64,000 bases of DNA. Origin: Roseiterribacter gracilis. Lineage in GTDB: Bacteria; Pseudomonadota; Alphaproteobacteria; BOG-932; Roseiterribacteraceae. The DNA is taken from NCBI GenBank assembly GCA_018332375.1, contig BOPV01000001.1, positions 1,612,001 to 1,676,000 on the forward strand. Direction: 5' to 3'. The position numbers were made by a program, and so were the translations under genes. Below are positions 33,428 through 42,613 of the stretch, piece by piece; the first letter of the stretch is position 1, and each line of letters starts with the position of its first letter. The notes beneath the pieces were generated by a model. The model was not told the DNA's origin. It did not search any database and saw only the letters and a list, made by a program, of their open reading frames with translations.

Positions 33428-35005
33428 ATGATGACTGACCTGGTTCGCATTCAGCGCGCACTGCTTTCCGTGTCTGATAAGACAGGTCTGGTCGAGTTCG
33501 CGCGCAGCCTGGCCAAACACGGCGTCGAACTTCTCTCGACCGGCGGCACCTACAAGTCGCTGAAAGATGCGGGCCTCGTAGTCACCGAAGTGTCGGAACA
33601 TACCGGCTTTCCGGAAATCATGGATGGGCGCGTCAAGACGCTGCATCCGCGCATCCATGGTGGCTTGCTCGGCCGCCGCGACACGCATGCCGCGGAGATG
33701 ACCAAGCACGACATTCCGCCGATCGATCTCGTGGTAGTGAATCTCTACCCGTTCGAAGCCACGGTTGCGCGCGGTGCCGCCTACGAAGAGACGGTCGAGA
33801 ATATCGACATTGGCGGCCCGGCGATGATCCGCTCGGCAGCCAAGAACCACGACTTCGTCACCGTCGTCGTCGACGCCGCGCAATATGACGAGCTGATCGC
33901 CGCGATGGACGCGACCAAGGGCGGCACCGACTTGTCGTTGCGCCGCCGCTTTGCTGCGGCTGCCTATGCACGCACGGGCGCATATGACGCCGCGATCTCG
34001 CAATGGTTCGCGCGCGAATTGAACGATCCATTTCCGACGCGTTTTGTGGTCGCGGGCACGCGCGCCCAGACACTGCGCTATGGCGAGAACCCGCATCAGC
34101 AAGCCGCCTTCTATCGCGACGGCAGCAACCGTCCCGGCGTCGCGACGGCAACGCAGCTGCAGGGCAAGGAACTCAGCTACAACAACCTGAACGACACCGA
34201 CGCCGCGTTCGAGCTGGCGGCCGAATTCGAACGGCCTGCGGTTGCGATCATCAAACATGCGAATCCGTGCGGCGTCGCCCAAGGCGACACGCTGGTCGGC
34301 GCGTATGCGCAGGCGTTGCGTTGCGATCCCGTCAGCGCCTTCGGTGGCATCGTCGCGGTCAATCGCACCTTGGACGGCGCGACCGCCGCTGAAATCGCAA
34401 AACTGTTCGCCGAAGTCGTGGTCGCACCCGCGCTCGACGACGAAGCCAAGCAGTTTCTCAGTACCAAAAAGAATCTGCGCGTGCTGGTGACGGGCTCGAT
34501 GCCCGACCCGGCCGCTGCGGGCACGATGCTGAAAATGTTGTCGGGCGGGTTTCTGGTGCAGTCGCGCGACGCGGGCCGCATCACCGCAAGCGATCTCAAA
34601 GTCGTGACTAAGCGCGCGCCGAGCGCAGGCGAACTCGACGATCTGCTCTTCGCCTTCCGCGTCGCCAAACACGTCAAGTCGAATGCGATCGTCTATGTCA
34701 AAGACGGCGCCACGGTCGGCATCGGTGCGGGCCAGATGAGCCGCGTCGACTCTTCGCGCATCGCGGCGTGGAAAGCGGGCGAAGCGGCCAAGGCCGCCAA
34801 TCTTGCCGAGTCACTCGCCAAAGGTTCGGTGGTCGCGTCGGACGCCTTCTTCCCCTTCGCCGACGGCTTGCTTGCTGCCGCCGAAGCGGGTGCCACTGCG
34901 ATCATTCAGCCCGGCGGTTCGGTGCGCGACGAAGAAGTGATCGCAGCAGCCGATGCTGCGGGCCTGGCGATGGTCTTCACCGGGATGCGGCACTTCCGGC
35001 ACTAG
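33428..35005 (+). CDS. purH: Bifunctional AICAR formyltransferase / IMP cyclohydrolase (PurH)
   Basis: 525 residues (tandem ATGs at 33428 and 33431). The N-terminal cyclohydrolase domain has '[20 protein letters not shown]', '[19 protein letters not shown]' and '[17 protein letters not shown]'. The formyltransferase domain has '[16 protein letters not shown]', '[20 protein letters not shown]' and the catalytic '[11 protein letters not shown]', and ends '[12 protein letters not shown]'. Known: last two steps of purine synthesis to IMP, cytosolic. Order rsmB-rpe-heparinase-purH. Confidence 0.97.
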   Translation: MMTDLVRIQRALLSVSDKTGLVEFARSLAKHGVELLSTGGTYKSLKDAGLVVTEVSEHTGFPEIMDGRVKTLHPRIHGGLLGRRDTHAAEMTKHDIPPIDLVVVNLYPFEATVARGAAYEETVENIDIGGPAMIRSAAKNHDFVTVVVDAAQYDELIAAMDATKGGTDLSLRRRFAAAAYARTGAYDAAISQWFARELNDPFPTRFVVAGTRAQTLRYGENPHQQAAFYRDGSNRPGVATATQLQGKELSYNNLNDTDAAFELAAEFERPAVAIIKHANPCGVAQGDTLVGAYAQALRCDPVSAFGGIVAVNRTLDGATAAEIAKLFAEVVVAPALDDEAKQFLSTKKNLRVLVTGSMPDPAAAGTMLKMLSGGFLVQSRDAGRITASDLKVVTKRAPSAGELDDLLFAFRVAKHVKSNAIVYVKDGATVGIGAGQMSRVDSSRIAAWKAGEAAKAANLAESLAKGSVVASDAFFPFADGLLAAAEAGATAIIQPGGSVRDEEVIAAADAAGLAMVFTGMRHFRH

Positions 35006-35032
35006 CTTGCCGACGAGAGGCACGGGACGCCG

Positions 35033-35818
35033 ATGACGATGTACGCAGGTTTCATTTGTCGGAACGCGACGGCGGTTTTCGTGGCCGCGGCACTGCTTTG
35101 GCCCATCTCCGTGCACGCCACCGACTGCAAGTCGCCCGTAAAATTCAGCGCAGCCACGCTTGCTCGGCAGATCGTCGTTGTTGGAGAGCTGCACGGCACC
35201 AACGAGCAGCCCCAACTCGTGGCGTCAATTCTGTGTTCTTGGAAAAACACCGGGCGGAACGCCGTGTTCGCAATCGAAGCGTCACGCGACGACCAGGCCA
35301 CAATCGACGAATTTGTAGCTGGCGTAGAATCTGCCGACGTTGAGAAACGATTTCGCGAACTGAGAATCTGGGATCAACGCGACGGACGCGGGAGCGAAGC
35401 GCTCTGGCGTCTTGCGCTCTTCGTAAGAGATCTGCGTGCGCGGGGTGCGAACGTTCGCATTCTCGCGATGGACATTCCGCGCGCGGATTGGAACGACGCA
35501 ACGATGCGGGAACGTCGCAGCGCTGCGATGGCGGAACGGCTTATCTCGTCGATACGCGACGATGAACATGCCGTCGTACTTATCGGGAACTTCCATGCCC
35601 GCCGCTCGGGCGACGTAGGCTCGACCGCATTTGGCGATCTACTTCCTTCAAGCGCGGTCCGCATTCGCGTCGGTCATGATGGCGGGACCGCTTGGAACTG
35701 CAGGGAGCGTGAATGTCGCTCCCACGAAGTTAATCCAGCGCACTGCAAACCGTCGGCCGAATTCGACGCCTGCGTAGAAGTCGGCACGATCTCGGCCTCA
35801 CCCCCCGTTCGGCGGTAA
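35033..35818 (+). CDS. Exported ChaN/Tiki-superfamily-like protein
   Basis: 261 residues with a signal peptide (TAVFVAAALLWPISVHA). The strand-turn 'QIVVVGELHGTNEQP' and the late 'VVLIGNFHARRSGD' carry the paired GExH and GNxH motifs of the TraB/Tiki/ChaN/EreA fold, where they form the metal- or haem-binding centre, with Glu in 'VFAIEAS' between them. Known: members include haem-binding ChaN, erythromycin esterase and metalloproteases. Function here is open. The gene looks somewhat less GC-biased than its neighbours and ends 6 nt before the convergent kinase-cupredoxin gene. Confidence 0.6.
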   Translation: MTMYAGFICRNATAVFVAAALLWPISVHATDCKSPVKFSAATLARQIVVVGELHGTNEQPQLVASILCSWKNTGRNAVFAIEASRDDQATIDEFVAGVESADVEKRFRELRIWDQRDGRGSEALWRLALFVRDLRARGANVRILAMDIPRADWNDATMRERRSAAMAERLISSIRDDEHAVVLIGNFHARRSGDVGSTAFGDLLPSSAVRIRVGHDGGTAWNCRERECRSHEVNPAHCKPSAEFDACVEVGTISASPPVRR

Positions 35819-35824
35819 GCCGTA

Positions 35825-37954
35825 TCACTTCACAGTGACGACCAGACTCATCTTCGGGTGAATTGCGCAGCCGACTTGGAACGTGCCGGCGGTCGGGAAT
35901 TTCACTTTCACTGACTTGCCGATCGGGTTCTCGCCGGAATCGAACTTCATCCGGTCGTCGGGTATCTGCACGTGGTGATCGAACTCGTCGTCATTGTTGA
36001 TGACCAGCGTGTCGCCGGCATTGATGGTCACTTCGTTGGGCGCGAAGCGGCGCCCCTGTTGCGAGATCGGCACGTCGGCCGCCATTGACGGTGCGGCGAG
36101 CAGCAAGCCGAACGCAACGATCGACGCAAAGCCAAACGTGCCGCGACGACGATCCTCGGCAGCGCTTTCCGATGCAGCCAGCGGTAGGATGACGGTCACG
36201 GTGGTGCCGACGCCGTAGTCGCTGATGATGTCGAGACGTCCGCCATGCTGTTTGATCAGCGCCTCGGCGAGCGGCAAGCCCAGCCCGACGCCTTCGAACG
36301 AGCGTGACAGCGACGCGTCGACCTGGCCGAACGGTCGCCGCGCGATTTCGATACCCTCGTCGGTCATACCGATTCCGGTATCGACGATGTCGAGCCGCGC
36401 CAGGTCGAAGGCATCGATCGTAAGCCGCACGTCGACGCGTCCGCCCGGTTTGTTGAACTTGATCGCGTTCGAAATCAGGTCGCGAATCGCCTGGCGCAAT
36501 TTCTGTCCTTCGATCATCACCGCAACGGGCACGCCGGGTCCTTCATAAGCCAAATCGACCAGTGCTTCGGAGGCTTCGTCCTGCGCCGCCGACACGCATG
36601 CAGCGGCCAGACGGCCAAGATCCTGCACGTCGAATTTCAGCGCTTCGCCGCCGCCTTCGACTTTGGTCAGCAACAGAACCTTGTCGACCACGTCGGCAAG
36701 GCGCTTGCCGCCACGCAACACTTCTTTCGTCCAGTCTGCATATTCGTCGTGCCCCAGCGGCCCGTACGGCGCCTGTTCGAGCATTTCGGAAAAACCGATC
36801 ATCGCGTGCAGCGGCGTGCGCAGCTCGTGGCTCATCGTTTCCAGGAAACGCGACTTGGCGGCGCTGACGCCTTCGGCCTCGGCCTTGGCGCGCATCAACT
36901 GCAATTCGCGTTGTTTGAGTTCGCTGACGTCGCTCCAGAACAGGAACACGTCACCCTCAACCGTGGTCGAGCGCGCGACGCGGATCCACCGATCGTCGTC
37001 CAGCTCAAGCTCGGCATTGCCGATGCACGCGTCGTGCGGGAACACGTCGATGAATCGTTCGCCGACGATCAAGCTGCCGGCGGGACGCGGAAAGAAACCG
37101 CGTGCCTGCGCATTGGCGAGCACGACGCGATCGTCGCGATCGAGCAGCACGACGCCTTGCCGCGCACTTTCCAGCGCGTCGATCAAGCGACGTTCGGCCG
37201 AACGGCGAAAGTCGCGCTCACGTTCGACCAGCTCGCGAATATTCGCCTGCATGACATGCATCGAGCGCAGCAAGATGCCGGTCTCGTCGCTGCCGCCTTG
37301 CGGGATCGGTGCTTCGAAATCGCCCGCGGCAACGCGATCGGCGGCGGCAGCAGCGTGCCGAAGCGGGCGCAAGATCAGAAGGGCAAGCCATAGCGTAATC
37401 GCAGCCGACAAGAGCAGCGCCCCGATCGTCGCGCCGCCCGCGAGCCGCAGGCTGCGCGTGCTGGCCCGCACCGCTTCGGCGCGTTCCTTGAACGCATCGG
37501 CCAGCGTGTATTCGACCAGCGCATCGATCCGGTTGAACAAAGGTTCGGCTTGTTGGCGCAGCGCGGCGGGATCGCTGCCGGCGCGACGGCGCTCGTCCCA
37601 CAAACGGATCGTCGTTCCCAATTCGGTGGCTGCACGGCGTGCGCGATCCGACAGCGCGCGTTCGGCCGCGATGCGCAGATCTTCGCGCAACGAATCAGCC
37701 AGTTCGTCGGCATCGGCCCCGCGCGCCTGCTCGGCCGTCGTCATCCGCCCCAGCAACCGGGCAAAGCCGGCCGCAGCCGAGCGGGCGAAGTTCACCGACT
37801 GCAAAGGCCCGTCGAACGTGTCGACCACGACCCCGCCGGCGAAGCGAATTTCCTCGAGGCAGTACGCGCCAAGCCCGGCCGTGATCGCGCTCATGGCCAG
37901 GAAAGCTGCGAAGATCTTGGCGCGAAGGGAGCCGAGGAGCCGGCTGGTCGACAT
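35825..37954 (-). CDS. Membrane histidine kinase fused to a C-terminal amicyanin-like cupredoxin
   Basis: 709 residues in one frame. TM1 is ~12-34 and a helical extracytoplasmic region runs ~35-170. TM2 is ~172-196 and HAMP ~195-246. A PAS-like domain is ~255-345. The HisKA domain carries H376 in 'ETMSHELRTPLH', and the HATPase has N496 (N box), 'DTGIGM' (D525) and 'GVGLGLPLAEAL'. A hydrophobic helix at ~606-624 ends like a signal peptide (APSMAA), and residues ~626-709 are a cupredoxin. H660/H661 plus the loop C696-x2-H699-x2-M702 match the short amicyanin type-1 copper loop. No ATG, GTG or TTG lies between the ATPase and the helix, so the copper domain has no start of its own. Inferred topology places the copper domain outside the inner membrane. 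No response regulator is adjacent. Confidence 0.85.
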   Translation of the reverse strand: MSTSRLLGSLRAKIFAAFLAMSAITAGLGAYCLEEIRFAGGVVVDTFDGPLQSVNFARSAAAGFARLLGRMTTAEQARGADADELADSLREDLRIAAERALSDRARRAATELGTTIRLWDERRRAGSDPAALRQQAEPLFNRIDALVEYTLADAFKERAEAVRASTRSLRLAGGATIGALLLSAAITLWLALLILRPLRHAAAAADRVAAGDFEAPIPQGGSDETGILLRSMHVMQANIRELVERERDFRRSAERRLIDALESARQGVVLLDRDDRVVLANAQARGFFPRPAGSLIVGERFIDVFPHDACIGNAELELDDDRWIRVARSTTVEGDVFLFWSDVSELKQRELQLMRAKAEAEGVSAAKSRFLETMSHELRTPLHAMIGFSEMLEQAPYGPLGHDEYADWTKEVLRGGKRLADVVDKVLLLTKVEGGGEALKFDVQDLGRLAAACVSAAQDEASEALVDLAYEGPGVPVAVMIEGQKLRQAIRDLISNAIKFNKPGGRVDVRLTIDAFDLARLDIVDTGIGMTDEGIEIARRPFGQVDASLSRSFEGVGLGLPLAEALIKQHGGRLDIISDYGVGTTVTVILPLAASESAAEDRRRGTFGFASIVAFGLLLAAPSMAADVPISQQGRRFAPNEVTINAGDTLVINNDDEFDHHVQIPDDRMKFDSGENPIGKSVKVKFPTAGTFQVGCAIHPKMSLVVTVK

Positions 37955-38066
37955 GCGCGGACTACGACCGGGACAGCGTCAACGGGACGTTAAGATCCAC
38001 GGGATGGCCGGGGTTTGTACATGGGCCATTTAACTCCGGGAAAACCTCTGCGACTAAAAACGCACT

Positions 38067-39008
38067 ATGAGATATATCGCGCTCGGCTGCGCCCTCGCAG
38101 CTGCTCTGGTCGTCCAGTCTCCGGTCGCCGCAGAGCAATCCGCCCCGCCAGCAGCCGACCCGAAAACGTCAGTGGCCGCGGACTCGACCATCGCCCCGAT
38201 CGATCGGTTCGACAGTGGCAAACTGCTTGCCACTGGCGGCGTCAGCACAGTCGAGGGTTCCGGCGGCGGCGGCATTGCAACTTGGGCATTGATCACCTCG
38301 TACGGTTCGCGCGATGCAATCGGCGCCAACGCGCACGCGACCTACATCACCCTGCCCGACTTCGAACTGCGCAGTTACGGCGCCGCGATCGGCGTCTTCG
38401 ATCGGGTCGAGCTTTCCTTCGCTCGCCAAGAATTCGACACCGGCAACACCGGCGCACGGCTTGGACTCGGCAAAGGCTTTACGTTCAAACAGGACGTGGT
38501 CGGCGCCAAAGTCCGCGTGCTAGGTGATGCGATCTACGAACAGGATCGCTGGCTGCCGCAAATTTCGATCGGCGCGCAATGGAAGCGAAACAACCAGGAA
38601 GCGATCGTCAAAGCGGTCGGCGCCAAGGACAATAGCGGCGTCGATTACTATATCGCAGCGAGCAAGCTGTTCCTCGATTCAAGCTTTCTGCTGAACACGA
38701 CGATCCGCTTTACCGAAGCCAACCAGATGGGTCTGCTTGGATTCGGCGGCAACAAGAATGACGGCTATCACGCAACCTTCGAAGGTTCGCTGGCAGCTTT
38801 GCTATCGCGCAATCTGGCGGTCGGCGTCGAGCTGCGCACGCAGAACGACCACCTGCAATTCGCCAAGCAGGAACGTTGGATGGACGTGTTCGTGGCCTAC
38901 TTCCCGACCAAGAACGTGTCCTTCACCGCCGCCTTCGTCGATCTCGGCACGATCGCGCTCCAGCAACGTCAACGCGGCGGCTACTTCTCGCTGCAGGTGG
39001 GTTTCTAA
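38067..39008 (+). CDS. DUF3034-family outer-membrane-type protein
   Basis: 313 residues with a signal peptide (LGCALAAALVVQSPVAAEQ). 'GKLLATGGVSTVEGSGGGG' is the DUF3034 signature, and the rest alternates like a beta-barrel ending in 'GGYFSLQVGF', with the terminal Phe usual for outer-membrane proteins. Known: DUF3034 is uncharacterised but, as I recall it, recurs next to a truncated globin and a cupredoxin. Divergent from the kinase-cupredoxin gene across a 112-nt gap, which I searched without finding a firm promoter. TAATG overlap with the globin gene. Confidence 0.82.
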   Translation: MRYIALGCALAAALVVQSPVAAEQSAPPAADPKTSVAADSTIAPIDRFDSGKLLATGGVSTVEGSGGGGIATWALITSYGSRDAIGANAHATYITLPDFELRSYGAAIGVFDRVELSFARQEFDTGNTGARLGLGKGFTFKQDVVGAKVRVLGDAIYEQDRWLPQISIGAQWKRNNQEAIVKAVGAKDNSGVDYYIAASKLFLDSSFLLNTTIRFTEANQMGLLGFGGNKNDGYHATFEGSLAALLSRNLAVGVELRTQNDHLQFAKQERWMDVFVAYFPTKNVSFTAAFVDLGTIALQQRQRGGYFSLQVGF

Positions 39009-39415
39009 TGCGTAGGCTTGTACTTCTCGCTGCGCTTGCGCTCGCCGTTCCGGCGCAAGCGGCCACGCTCTATGACGATCTCGGCGGCGAACCGGTGATG
39101 CGGCGCGTCGTCGAAGAAGCGACCAAGAACTTCCTCGCCGACAAGCGTATCGCGGTGACGTTCGGCGAAACCGCCATCCCGCGCTTCAAGCAGCTGTTGT
39201 TCGAACAGCTCTGCAATGTCAGCGGCGGTCCCTGCACCTATACCGGTCGCGACATGGCGAAGAGCCACACGGCGCTGAAGATCACCGACGCGCATTTCTC
39301 GGCGCTGGTCGAAGATCTGCAGGACGCGATGGACAAGGAAAAGATCGCCTTCACGACGCAGAACCGGCTGCTTGCGATCCTGGCGCCAATGCGCCGTGAC
39401 ATCGTCACGCGCTAG
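39008..39415 (+). CDS. Exported group 1 truncated haemoglobin
   Basis: 135 residues. A signal peptide ([15 protein letters not shown]) is followed by '[20 protein letters not shown]', the group 1 globin start, and '[20 protein letters not shown]', with the proximal-His region at '[20 protein letters not shown]'. Known: truncated haemoglobins bind O2 or NO, and periplasmic export is unusual but typical of the DUF3034-linked group. Two Cys (in 'LCN' and 'PCTY') could form a disulfide in the periplasm. The ATG at 39008 overlaps the DUF3034 stop. Its TAG shares the bases CTAG with the convergent RlpA-like stop. Confidence 0.88.
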   Translation: MRRLVLLAALALAVPAQAATLYDDLGGEPVMRRVVEEATKNFLADKRIAVTFGETAIPRFKQLLFEQLCNVSGGPCTYTGRDMAKSHTALKITDAHFSALVEDLQDAMDKEKIAFTTQNRLLAILAPMRRDIVTR

Positions 39416-39906
39416 GCGGTTTTCTTCTTCGGCTTTTTCTTCGCAGGCGCCTTCTTGGGCGCCTGCTTCTTTTTGGGCGTATCGTGCTCGACGCCGCGCG
39501 CTTCGATTTCCTTCCGCAACGCTGCGGTTGGTTGCGCCGACGGTCTGGCTTCGACTTTGACGTTGGCGGTTCCGGTGCGCGGCCCCATGCCCAGCTTCGA
39601 CGCTGCAGCGGGCGACAGGTCGATGATGCGTTTCTTCGAACCGAACGGTCCGCGATCGTTGATGCGAACGTCGACCGACTTGCCGGTTCGCTTGTTGGTG
39701 ACGGTCGCGGTGCTGCCGAGCGGCAAGGTCCGTGACGCTGCGGTCAGCGCGCCGGAATCATGGAGTTCGCCCGACGCGGTTTTGCGCCCCGCCAGATGTT
39801 TGGCGTAGCGCGCGGCTTCGCCGTGCTCGACCACCGTTTTCTCGGCGGCGGCGGGTACGGTCAGCAGAACGACGACAACAGTGAGCAGGCTTGCGCGGAT
39901 AGGCAT
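39412..39906 (-). CDS. RlpA-like double-psi beta-barrel protein lacking the catalytic His
   Basis: 164 residues with a signal peptide ([15 protein letters not shown]). '[20 protein letters not shown]' and '[20 protein letters not shown]' are the RlpA/DPBB signature. Measured against Pseudomonas RlpA (E120, H131, D157) the spacing predicts E47, residue 58 and D84: E47 and D84 are present but position 58 is Ser, not His. There is no C-terminal SPOR domain. The tail is Lys/Pro-rich ('[18 protein letters not shown]'). Known: RlpA is a lytic transglycosylase for denuded glycans. This one may bind rather than cut peptidoglycan. Last gene of the uppP operon. Confidence 0.85.
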   Translation of the reverse strand: MPIRASLLTVVVVLLTVPAAAEKTVVEHGEAARYAKHLAGRKTASGELHDSGALTAASRTLPLGSTATVTNKRTGKSVDVRINDRGPFGSKKRIIDLSPAAASKLGMGPRTGTANVKVEARPSAQPTAALRKEIEARGVEHDTPKKKQAPKKAPAKKKPKKKTA

Positions 39907-39930
39907 GCAGCCCTCGCGAGAGCGACCTGG

Positions 39931-40188
39931 TTACTCTTTCGGCCGCGGATCTTCGGCCGCGATCTTGAGCAGGATCTGCCGGATCGTGTGGCGCATCTCG
40001 TCGCGCGCCATCGGATTGGTCGGCGCCGGCACGTCGCCCGCTTCGAGATCCGACAGAATACGATCCATTTCTTCGCGCACTTTGCTGCGATAGTCGGCGC
40101 CGAAGCGCGCGCGGAAATAGAGCTGCAGTCCAAGACCGGCGAGCAGTTCCAGCGCAGCAATGCGCCCGTCGAGACGATCGAAATTCAT
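39931..40188 (-). CDS. Small protein of unknown function
   Basis: 85 residues from the ATG at 40188. I do not recognise it. The N-terminal half is mildly hydrophobic ('GRIAALELLAGLGLQLYFRA') and the C-terminal half is charged and helical ('EEMDRILSDLEAGD', 'RHTIRQILLKIAAED'). No signal peptide or motif. It lies 4 nt after the ThuA-like gene and 24 nt before the RlpA-like gene, inside the envelope operon. Confidence 0.6.
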   Translation of the reverse strand: MNFDRLDGRIAALELLAGLGLQLYFRARFGADYRSKVREEMDRILSDLEAGDVPAPTNPMARDEMRHTIRQILLKIAAEDPRPKE

Positions 40189-40192
40189 GTCT

Positions 40193-41032
40193 TCAGCTCC
40201 TTGGCTGCGAAAGCCAGGCGGCAAGGTTCAATGCGTAGCGGCGCGCATCATCGCGCGCCTGCGGTTGGTCCAACATGCCGCTGCCGGGTGCTTCGGTGAC
40301 GAAGCTTGGTGCACCTGCGCGCGGATCCCAATTGAGGTCGCTGAAATGATGGAAGGTCGATTGCGCCACAGCGCGACCGGGGCGCGTCGTGTCGCCTTCG
40401 AACACGACGGCAAGATTGAAGCGCGTGCCGGTGACTTTGCTGCTGCCGCACGCAATCACGCGCGCATGGGGAACGCTGGCGGGCGCCGACACTGCACCTT
40501 CATGCGGATGCGACGGAAAGAATTCGAGCGGCGCGCCATCGGCACGGCGCAGCAGCGGATGAAGGTCGCCGACCGGCGTGATGCGCTGAAAGTCGCCGTT
40601 GGCGCCCGAATGGTAATTCGGGAAGTCGATATAGGTCGTGAACGGATCGTCGCGATGTTGCCGCGCCGGATCCGGTTCCTGGTTCTTGCTGTGAAAGTGA
40701 TGCGCGGCGCCGAGTTCCGGCAGCATGGTCAGGCAGGCGCCGAGATCCATGTGATCGCGCGTCACCATCACGCCGCCGCCGCGCTTGCGAAAGGCGTCGA
40801 TCGCATCGACGTCGGCGCGCGTGATGCCGCCGCCGACATCGACTGCGAACAACCAAAGCTGATCGAACTTGTCGAGCTGCGCGATGTCGCGATCGCCTTC
40901 AGTTCCAACGCGATCGGCGGCGGTGACCTCGTGTCCTGCTCGGCGCAGTGCATCGGCCAACATCGCGAAACGATGGATTGCCCAATCGTCGTCGGTCGCC
41001 GGAATGGTCGTCTTGAGAAGAATGCGCGCCAC
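40193..41032 (-). CDS. ThuA/GATase-like protein of unknown function
   Basis: 279 residues without a signal peptide. The start 'ARILLKTTIPATDDDWAIHR' and 'FDQLWLFAVDVGGGITRADV' resemble the flavodoxin-like ThuA/class I amidotransferase fold, and 'GGGVMVTRDHMDLGACLTML' follows at the expected nucleophile-elbow region, though no catalytic Cys is placed as in true amidotransferases. His-rich segments ('AAHHFHSKNQEPD', 'THFHHFSDLNWD'-like) could bind metal. The gene is 4 nt from uppP and is translated in the same operon. Function not assigned. Confidence 0.55.
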   Translation of the reverse strand: MARILLKTTIPATDDDWAIHRFAMLADALRRAGHEVTAADRVGTEGDRDIAQLDKFDQLWLFAVDVGGGITRADVDAIDAFRKRGGGVMVTRDHMDLGACLTMLPELGAAHHFHSKNQEPDPARQHRDDPFTTYIDFPNYHSGANGDFQRITPVGDLHPLLRRADGAPLEFFPSHPHEGAVSAPASVPHARVIACGSSKVTGTRFNLAVVFEGDTTRPGRAVAQSTFHHFSDLNWDPRAGAPSFVTEAPGSGMLDQPQARDDARRYALNLAAWLSQPRS

Positions 41033-41036
41033 GGGG

Positions 41037-41840
41037 TTAGACCACGTGCGTGGCCAGCAACAGCAGCATCACGCTGCCGAGCGCGATGCGGTACCAGGCG
41101 AACGGCGTGAAGCCGTGCTTGCTGACGAAATTGACGAAGGCGCGCACGATCACCAGCGCCACGACAAAGGCGACGGCAAAACCGATCGCAATCATAATGC
41201 CGCCATCGGAAGACAAGGTGCCGCGGTTTTTGTAGACGTCGTACACGGTCGCGCCGAGCATCGTCGGGATCGCGAGAAAGAACGAGAACTCGGCCGCAGC
41301 CTTGCGTTCGACGCCCAGCAACAGCGCGCCCAGAATGGTTGCGCCGGACCGCGACGTGCCCGGGATCATCGCCAGGCACTGCACGAAGCCGATCTTGATC
41401 GCCAAGGCAGGCGAGAAATCTTCGACGCGGTTCACGGTCGGCACCGGCCGCATGCGTTCGATCACCAGGATCGCGATGCCGCCGACGATCAACGCCACCG
41501 ACACGACCCACGGCGAGAACAGAACTTCTTTGATGTATTTGTGCGCGAAGACGCCGATCACCGCAGCCGGCAGAAAGGCCAGCACGATGGCGACGATGAA
41601 GCGGCGCGCACCCGGATCGCGCGGTGCGTTGACGACTTCACCGAGCAGACGGCGGAAGTAGAGAACGACGACCGCAAGGATCGCGCCCAATTGGATCGCG
41701 ACCTCAAACACCTTGCCTGGCGGGCCTTCAAAGCCCGTCAGGTATTCCAGAAGAATAAGGTGTCCGGTCGACGAGACCGGCAGAAACTCGGTCAGCCCCT
41801 CGATGAAACCGAGGAGCAGAACATCAAACAGCGCGTCCAT
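41037..41840 (-). CDS. uppP: Undecaprenyl-diphosphatase (UppP/BacA)
   Basis: 267 residues, all membrane segments. The two active-site signatures are present: 'GFIEGLTEFLPVSSTGHLIL' near the N-terminus and 'MIPGTSRSGATILGALLLG' near residue 155. Known: dephosphorylates undecaprenyl diphosphate to recycle the lipid carrier for peptidoglycan and other polymers at the inner membrane. It is the second gene of a five-gene minus-strand envelope run. Full length. Confidence 0.95.
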   Translation of the reverse strand: MDALFDVLLLGFIEGLTEFLPVSSTGHLILLEYLTGFEGPPGKVFEVAIQLGAILAVVVLYFRRLLGEVVNAPRDPGARRFIVAIVLAFLPAAVIGVFAHKYIKEVLFSPWVVSVALIVGGIAILVIERMRPVPTVNRVEDFSPALAIKIGFVQCLAMIPGTSRSGATILGALLLGVERKAAAEFSFFLAIPTMLGATVYDVYKNRGTLSSDGGIMIAIGFAVAFVVALVIVRAFVNFVSKHGFTPFAWYRIALGSVMLLLLATHVV

Positions 41841-41855
41841 GTTCGGGACGCGCCG

Positions 41856-42350
41856 TTACCAGGCCGGGAAACCGATGAACTGGTCGATCAGGCTGGGGCC
41901 TTCCCACTTGGTGACGCAGCGACCGATCGAACCGGCGGCGCATACCCGACCGTCCGGGAAGATCGTGCCGCCGAGCAGCGCGCGATCGAAATCGGCACCG
42001 TCGATATTCGCACCGGTGAGATCGGCGCCCATCAGATTGGCGCGCGTGAAGTCGGCGTTGCTGAGATTGGCACCAACCAGACGCGCACCCGACAGAGTCG
42101 CGCCTTCAAAGTCGGCGCTGGCGAAGTTCGCGTTCTCGAAATTGTTGCTCATCAGAGTCGCGCCGCGCAGATCGGCGCGCGCGAAGGTCATGCCGGGAAC
42201 GTCGCGGCCAACGACCGCGGCACGCTGCAACGAACCGCCCGTGCAATCGCCGTTCGGCGTCACGGTGCAGGCACTTTGCGGTTTCGGAAGCTCAGAGGCA
42301 CAGCCCGCAAGAGCGAGGGCAGACAACAGAGCAAGGGCGACGGCGCGCAT
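41856..42350 (-). CDS. Pentapeptide-repeat lipoprotein
   Basis: 164 residues. It has a lipoprotein signal with lipobox LAGC ('ALLSALALAGCASELP'). From residue ~55 the chain is a run of A(D/N)LxG/F pentapeptides, for example 'FARADLRGATLMSNNFENAN' and 'LVGANLSNADFTRANLMGAD', which fold as a right-handed quadrilateral beta-helix. The C-terminus 'CVTKWEGPSLIDQFIGFPAW' is probably a cap. Known: pentapeptide repeats serve as scaffolds, and lipidated ones are envelope-anchored. First gene of the uppP operon. The 263-nt gap 42351-42613 before gltD must contain both promoters; I see only a GGCCGTAACGGCC palindrome at ~42427-42439. Confidence 0.8.
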   Translation of the reverse strand: MRAVALALLSALALAGCASELPKPQSACTVTPNGDCTGGSLQRAAVVGRDVPGMTFARADLRGATLMSNNFENANFASADFEGATLSGARLVGANLSNADFTRANLMGADLTGANIDGADFDRALLGGTIFPDGRVCAAGSIGRCVTKWEGPSLIDQFIGFPAW

Positions 42351-42613
42351 GGGATTCGTCCTGAGTCAGAGCGGAGCGCGCGGACTACAGCCGAAGCGGT
42401 TGTTTGGAACAAGCCCACCTCGGTATGGCCGTAACGGCCCTACTTACTGCGAAATCGTGCTGCGATTTGCGCCATGCGTCGAACGGCCAGCTGATATTAG
42501 GTCATAGTTGCTGCCGTATCGGCCAAATTGTGCTGGACCGAACCCGCTTCCTGAACGATACCGACCGTCCCCGCCGCTTCGGCGTAATAAGGAATCGGGC
42601 AAGGACCCTCGCG

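Noticed and set aside
35825..36160. Cupredoxin as a separate gene downstream of the kinase
   Set aside because: No ATG, GTG or TTG precedes the signal-like helix after the ATPase; only a CTG is available, so a separate start is unlikely although not excluded.
42351..42613. Riboswitch or leader peptide before gltD
   Set aside because: Only a 13-bp GGCCGTAACGGCC palindrome is visible; no known riboswitch core and no convincing leader peptide.
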